Below are positions 5,401-6,887 of a stretch of DNA of 6,887 nucleotides, piece by piece (positions within the stretch are counted from its first letter, which is position 1; every line of letters starts with the position of its first letter). Position numbers and translations under genes: made by a program. The notes beneath the pieces are model-generated. The model was not told the DNA's origin. It worked only from the letters and a program-made list of their open reading frames with translations, and searched no databases. The stretch comes from Hyphomicrobium sp. (GTDB taxonomy: Bacteria; Pseudomonadota; Alphaproteobacteria; Rhizobiales; Hyphomicrobiaceae). The stretch lies in contig JAICLG010000164.1 in the NCBI GenBank assembly GCA_025927515.1, forward strand, positions 1 through 6,887. The letters are read 5' to 3'.

Positions 5401-6274
5401 TGCGCGCACGATCATCGCCGTGGTAAGTGTGCGAGGCTGCGAGGTAGAGCGGCGCATTTCCGAGCGTGGATTTTATTCGATGCAGAGAGTGCTCAAGGGA
5501 GTCTCGATGCTGCTGCCCCTCACCCTGACCCTCTCCCCGTGAAGAACGGGGAGAGGGAATGATGCGGCTCTCGTCTGGATGAGGCGGGGAGATGAGGCCG
5601 TCGGCGTTTGCGGCACCCCTCTCCGGCGCTTCGCGCCACCTCTCCCGCAAGGGGGGAGAGGAAGTGGAGGCAATATCCGGTGAGGCTTGCTTCTCCCCTC
5701 CCCTTGACGGGGAGAGGTCGGAGGTGGGGTGAAGGCAACGCGTATTGTGGCCCCCCACCCGTAACCCCTCCCCGGGAGGGAGCGGGGAATCTGAGGATGA
5801 GGCGCGTGCCGCATCGAGGCGAATAATCTGCGCACTTCTGGGCTTGGATGTTCGAGTAACTTCACGCCAGTCCCAATCGTCGGGCGGAAGCGCGATAAAG
5901 ATCTGGCCTTCCGCGTGCGCGGCGACGTCGGCGAGATGCAGAATGCATTTGCCTTTTTCGGCTCTCCGTTGCCCGAGCGAAAGCAAGCGGCAGAGGCGGC
6001 CGTAAGCGGCACGGTCCGTCGGATAGACGAGCAGGCTCGGCGCATCTTCGAGATCGAGGCGCGTGCCGATGACGAGACGAAGCGGGCTGCCGTTCTCTTT
6101 ATCCTTCGCCGCCACATGCGCGCGCACGACGCCCGCGAGCGTGTTGCGGTCGGTTATCGCGAGGGCGGAAAGGCCGAGTTCCTTCGCCTGCTCGACGAGT
6201 TCCTCTGCATGGGAAGCGCCACGCAGAAAAGAAAAATTGGTCGTGACTTGGAGCTCGGCATAGAGGCGCGACAT
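2486..6274 (-). CDS. dnaE2: Error-prone DNA polymerase DnaE2 with in-frame repeat insertions
   Basis: C-family DNA polymerase DnaE2 (ImuC), which carries out SOS-induced mutagenic translesion synthesis with ImuB. Domains in order: PHP domain (about 1-350, from LYAELQVTTNFSFLRGAS), palm with the catalytic aspartates of PDIDVDF (502-506) and LLKVDVLALG (Asp654), fingers and clamp-binding region including RPGPIQGDMVHPYLRRR (734-750) and GFGEYGFPESHAASFA (849-863), helix-hairpin-helix region (about 890-1030), OB fold (about 1112-1195), and the typical DnaE2 C-terminus HPRNVRIIPKSRDFH. The PHP lacks usual metal-binding histidines (QVT for HxH, TDR for TDH), so proofreading by it is unlikely. Length is 1262 against about 1050-1100 for the family; the excess is two blocks of palindromic repeats, about residues 160-255 and 956-998, without stop or frameshift. 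Start ATG 6274 has AAGGAG (6288-6283) upstream, overlapping the imuB stop. Likely cotranscribed with imuB under LexA control from outside the window (inference). Confidence 0.97.
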   Translation of the reverse strand: MSRLYAELQVTTNFSFLRGASHAEELVEQAKELGLSALAITDRNTLAGVVRAHVAAKDKENGSPLRLVIGTRLDLEDAPSLLVYPTDRAAYGRLCRLLSLGQRRAEKGKCILHLADVAAHAEGQIFIALPPDDWDWREVTRTSKPRSAQIIRLDAARASSSDSPLPPGEGLRVGGHNTRCLHPTSDLSPSRGGEKQASPDIASTSSPPLRERWREAPERGAANADGLISPPHPDESRIIPSPRSSRGEGQGEGQQHRDSLEHSLHRIKSTLGNAPLYLAASHTYHGDDRARIAALAELGERCSTPIVATNDVLYHEPSRRRLQDIVTCIREKTTLREAGLRLEANAERHIKSPEEMARLFKGYEQALARTLDIVETCTFSLDDLKYEYPDEPVPPGSTPQQHLENLAWEGAKERFPDGISDKIRKAIEKELALIRELKFAPYFLTVHDIVAFARSKDILCQGRGSAANSVVCYCLGITAVNPTEVDLLFERFMSSARIEPPDIDVDFEHERREEVIQWIYKRYGRDRAGLAATVISYRSRSAVRDVGKVFGLSEDTISALAGMVWGTDHKGVPPEKNVREAGLDPAEPTLKEAMKRAQELMGFPRHLSQHVGGFVLTRGPLVEVVPVGNAAMEDRTFIEWDKDDISALGLLKVDVLALGMLTCIRKAFELIEKHHGERRTLATVPRDDEDTYDMLCAADSIGVFQVESRAQMNMLPRLKPRNLYDLVIEVAIVRPGPIQGDMVHPYLRRREGTEKEVYPSPAPDYGPPTELQKILGKTLGVPLFQEQAMRIAMVAAKFNDQEVNDLRKAMATFRRVGTIGLLEDKMISRMVERGYDRDFATRCFSQIKGFGEYGFPESHAASFALLVYVSAWIKCHYPAAFACALLNSQPMGFYAPAQIVRDAAEHNVEVRAADVSFSAWYSTLEETADGKPALRLGLHLIDGLKEDDVTGLTCAIGIPSPRARGEGQGRKQIECMLSPLTPALSPCQVREHGERENGGALQDHASRGRISVHVLEKLAAADAFRSLGLDRRQALWEVKALAKAPPLPLFSWSAARETGNEAEVRLPEMALSEHVVNDYQTLRLSLKAHPMSFLRDDFRRAGVLSCEDLRAVKDGARVQVAGVVLVRQRPGTGNAIFMTIEDETGNANAVIWPNTFERYRKVVMTARLIEIHGRLQKQPGEYADIIHVVSAKLLDRSDWLLRLSEWAADMKAPLANADEVLHPDPGSAHPNRADKRAHPRFSRPKPRHPRNVRIIPKSRDFH
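3289..3327. repeat. Palindromic repeat A1 inside dnaE2
   Basis: Arms CCCTCTCCCCATGC (3289-3302) and GCATGGGGAGAGGG (3314-3327) are perfectly complementary over 14 bases around an 11-base loop. The flank to 3340, CTGGGGTGAGGGGC, matches in inverted form the flank of element B1 over 24 bases with three differences, so it is the same repeat family in the opposite orientation. In the dnaE2 frame it encodes roughly residues 979-997 (LSPLTPALSP... to REHGEREN). Confidence 0.85.
3375..3400. repeat. Palindromic repeat A2 inside dnaE2
   Basis: Arms CCCTCTCCCCG (3375-3385) and CGGGGAGAGGG (3390-3400) pair around a 4-base loop. Its flank GCCCCTGA (3367-3374) is that of B1 minus CACCCT, a 6-base difference that keeps the frame. 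It is read as IPSPRARGEGQG (residues 958-969), in the same phase and orientation as B1. It faces A1 across about 47 bases. Confidence 0.85.
5529..5557. repeat. Palindromic repeat B1 inside dnaE2
   Basis: Arms CCCTCTCCCCGT (5529-5540) and ACGGGGAGAGGG (5546-5557) pair perfectly over 12 bases around GAAGA. The left flank GCCCCTCACCCTGA (5515-5528) belongs to the repeat. In dnaE2 it encodes IPSPRSSRGEGQGEG (residues 239-253). Confidence 0.88.
5625..5661. repeat. Palindromic repeat B2 (double hairpin) inside dnaE2
   Basis: Two adjacent hairpins: GGCGC/GCGCC around TTC (5625-5637), then CCTCTCCC (5639-5646) and GGGAGAGG (5654-5661) around a 7-base loop. The flanking CACCCCTCTCC (5614-5624) fits the same C-rich family but a different subtype from B1. 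It encodes about residues 205-217 (SSPPLRERWREAPERG). Confidence 0.78.
5695..5717. repeat. Palindromic repeat B3 inside dnaE2
   Basis: CCCCTCCCC (5695-5703) pairs with GGGGAGAGG (5709-5717) over nine positions with one C-A mismatch around TTGAC. The following TCGGAGGTGGGGTGAAGG is part of the commonly seen extended repeat. It encodes about residues 182-195 (HPTSDLSPSRGGEK). Confidence 0.75.
5766..5780. repeat. Palindromic repeat B4 inside dnaE2
   Basis: CCCTCCC and GGGAGGG flank a single C, a near-perfect 15-base palindrome within a C-rich then G-rich block (about 5750-5787). It encodes about residues 163-174 (SPLPPGEGLRVG). The end nearest the dnaE2 start marks the probable upstream edge of the four-repeat block. 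Confidence 0.7.
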
Positions 6275-6282
6275 TCGCCAGA

Positions 6283-6288
6283 CTCCTT
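6283..6288 (-). promoter_or_regulatory. dnaE2 ribosome binding site fused to imuB stop codon
   Basis: On the minus strand TAAGGAG contains both the imuB stop TAA (6289-6287) and the AAGGAG binding site, eight bases before the dnaE2 ATG. This arrangement fits translational coupling: ribosomes ending imuB can restart at dnaE2. Confidence 0.8.
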
Positions 6289-6887
6289 ACGCAAACAATC
6301 CATGCAGGAACCACGACGGCGGTCCGCTCGCCTCTTCGCCCGCGAAAAGTCCGTGCCGGAACACCCAGTATGCCGCGCCCGCTTGATCTTCGATCTTGTA
6401 GTAATCGCGTGTGCGCGGTTGCTTCTGTCCATCATCGAGATACAGCGTGCGCCACCATTCGGGCGCGATGCGTTCGGGGCCTTCGGCGCGTGCGACGCGA
6501 CGTTCGACGCGGCGCCAGATGAACTGTGCCGGGGGGCCATCCGGAACTTCGGCGATCACGGCGATCGGCTCGGGCCGTGCGAGCAGGAAGGCAGGACGAA
6601 GCGCACTTTTCGGAGAAGATGATGGTTGTGTGTCGGCGACGTGCCAAGTATTCGCCACAACCAAAGCTTCAAGAGCCGGTAAGCGCACCTCGGCCCGTTC
6701 GGGAATGTGACTGGCGCGCGGCTGTAAAACCGTGATGGCATCGCTACCGAAACGATTGACGAGGCGATCGACGAGCGCCGCCGGATTGCGAAACGGCGAA
6801 CTTGCGGGTTCCGCAAATCCGCTTTGCGAGGCATCGCGTTTTCCGACGCGCACCGCATCGAGGCGCAGCAGATCGATACCGAAACCC
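6287..6887 (-). CDS. imuB: ImuB, Y-family polymerase-like mutasome adaptor, C-terminal part
   Basis: The last 199 codons and stop of ImuB, the Y-family polymerase homologue that lacks active-site residues and serves as adaptor between DnaE2 and the beta clamp during SOS mutagenesis. The visible part starts at GFGIDLLRLDAVRVG and holds the variable linker (about 20-95) followed by the conserved C-terminal region: RPAFLLARPEPIAVIAEVPDGPP (split here as RPAFLLARPEPI and AEVPDGPP), WRRVERRVARAEGPERIAPEWWR (WRRVERR and EGPERIAPEWWR), TRDYYKIEDQAGAAYWVFRHGLF and the terminal PSWFLHGLFA, all typical of ImuB. HGLFA occurs twice, 18 residues apart. The polymerase-like domains and clamp-binding motif lie outside the window. 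It is followed after 12 bases by dnaE2; their adjacency strongly supports both calls. The frame continues open to the right edge. Confidence 0.93.
   Translation of the reverse strand, partial: GFGIDLLRLDAVRVGKRDASQSGFAEPASSPFRNPAALVDRLVNRFGSDAITVLQPRASHIPERAEVRLPALEALVVANTWHVADTQPSSSPKSALRPAFLLARPEPIAVIAEVPDGPPAQFIWRRVERRVARAEGPERIAPEWWRTLYLDDGQKQPRTRDYYKIEDQAGAAYWVFRHGLFAGEEASGPPSWFLHGLFA

Noticed and set aside
5505..5790. CRISPR array or tandem repeat
   Set aside because: The elements are palindromes of differing subtypes with irregular spacing, not identical repeats with uniform spacers.
6287..6887. LexA box (GTTC-N7-GTTC or GAAC-N7-GAAC) for the mutasome genes
   Set aside because: None seen before dnaE2; expected upstream of the operon, outside the window.

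Overview
The window looks like chromosomal DNA from a G+C-rich alphaproteobacterium, most likely of the order Hyphomicrobiales (Rhizobiales). The grounds are the imuB-dnaE2 gene pair, protein sequences typical of that order, and the CCCTCTCCCC/GGGGAGAGGG palindromic repeats common in those genomes. The genus cannot be fixed from the sequence.

Layout: 1-453 (minus) is the N-terminal part of a secreted gamma-glutamyltranspeptidase running off the left edge. A 97-base divergent gap separates it from 551-994 (plus), an exported single-domain cupin, followed by 1055-1516 (plus), a four-helix membrane protein of the DUF1772 type. Converging on these is 1536-1970 (minus), a cytosolic cupin. A 187-base divergent spacer with several symmetric motifs leads to 2158-2415 (plus), an 85-residue exported protein with four cysteines and a strong intrinsic terminator. 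The right two thirds (2486-6887, minus) is the end of imuB and all of dnaE2, the translesion-synthesis 'mutasome', reading towards the left.

The left genes are separate small units with no visible common pathway. imuB and dnaE2 are one transcription unit: 12 bases separate them, and the imuB stop codon is fused to the dnaE2 ribosome binding site (TAAGGAG). ImuB is the catalytically inactive Y-family adaptor that brings DnaE2 to the beta clamp; the promoter, and imuA if present, lie beyond the right edge.

The most unusual content is inside dnaE2. The polymerase is 1262 residues, longer than the roughly 1050-1100 usual for the family. The excess maps to two sites filled with palindromic repeats: four elements at about 5515-5790 (PHP domain) and two at about 3283-3410 (just after the polymerase core). 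All are in frame and stop-free, and catalytic motifs and the C-terminus are intact. This resembles the in-frame palindromic elements known from Rickettsia, here in an error-prone SOS polymerase. No entirely new system is apparent; the repeat-invaded polymerase is the main point of interest.
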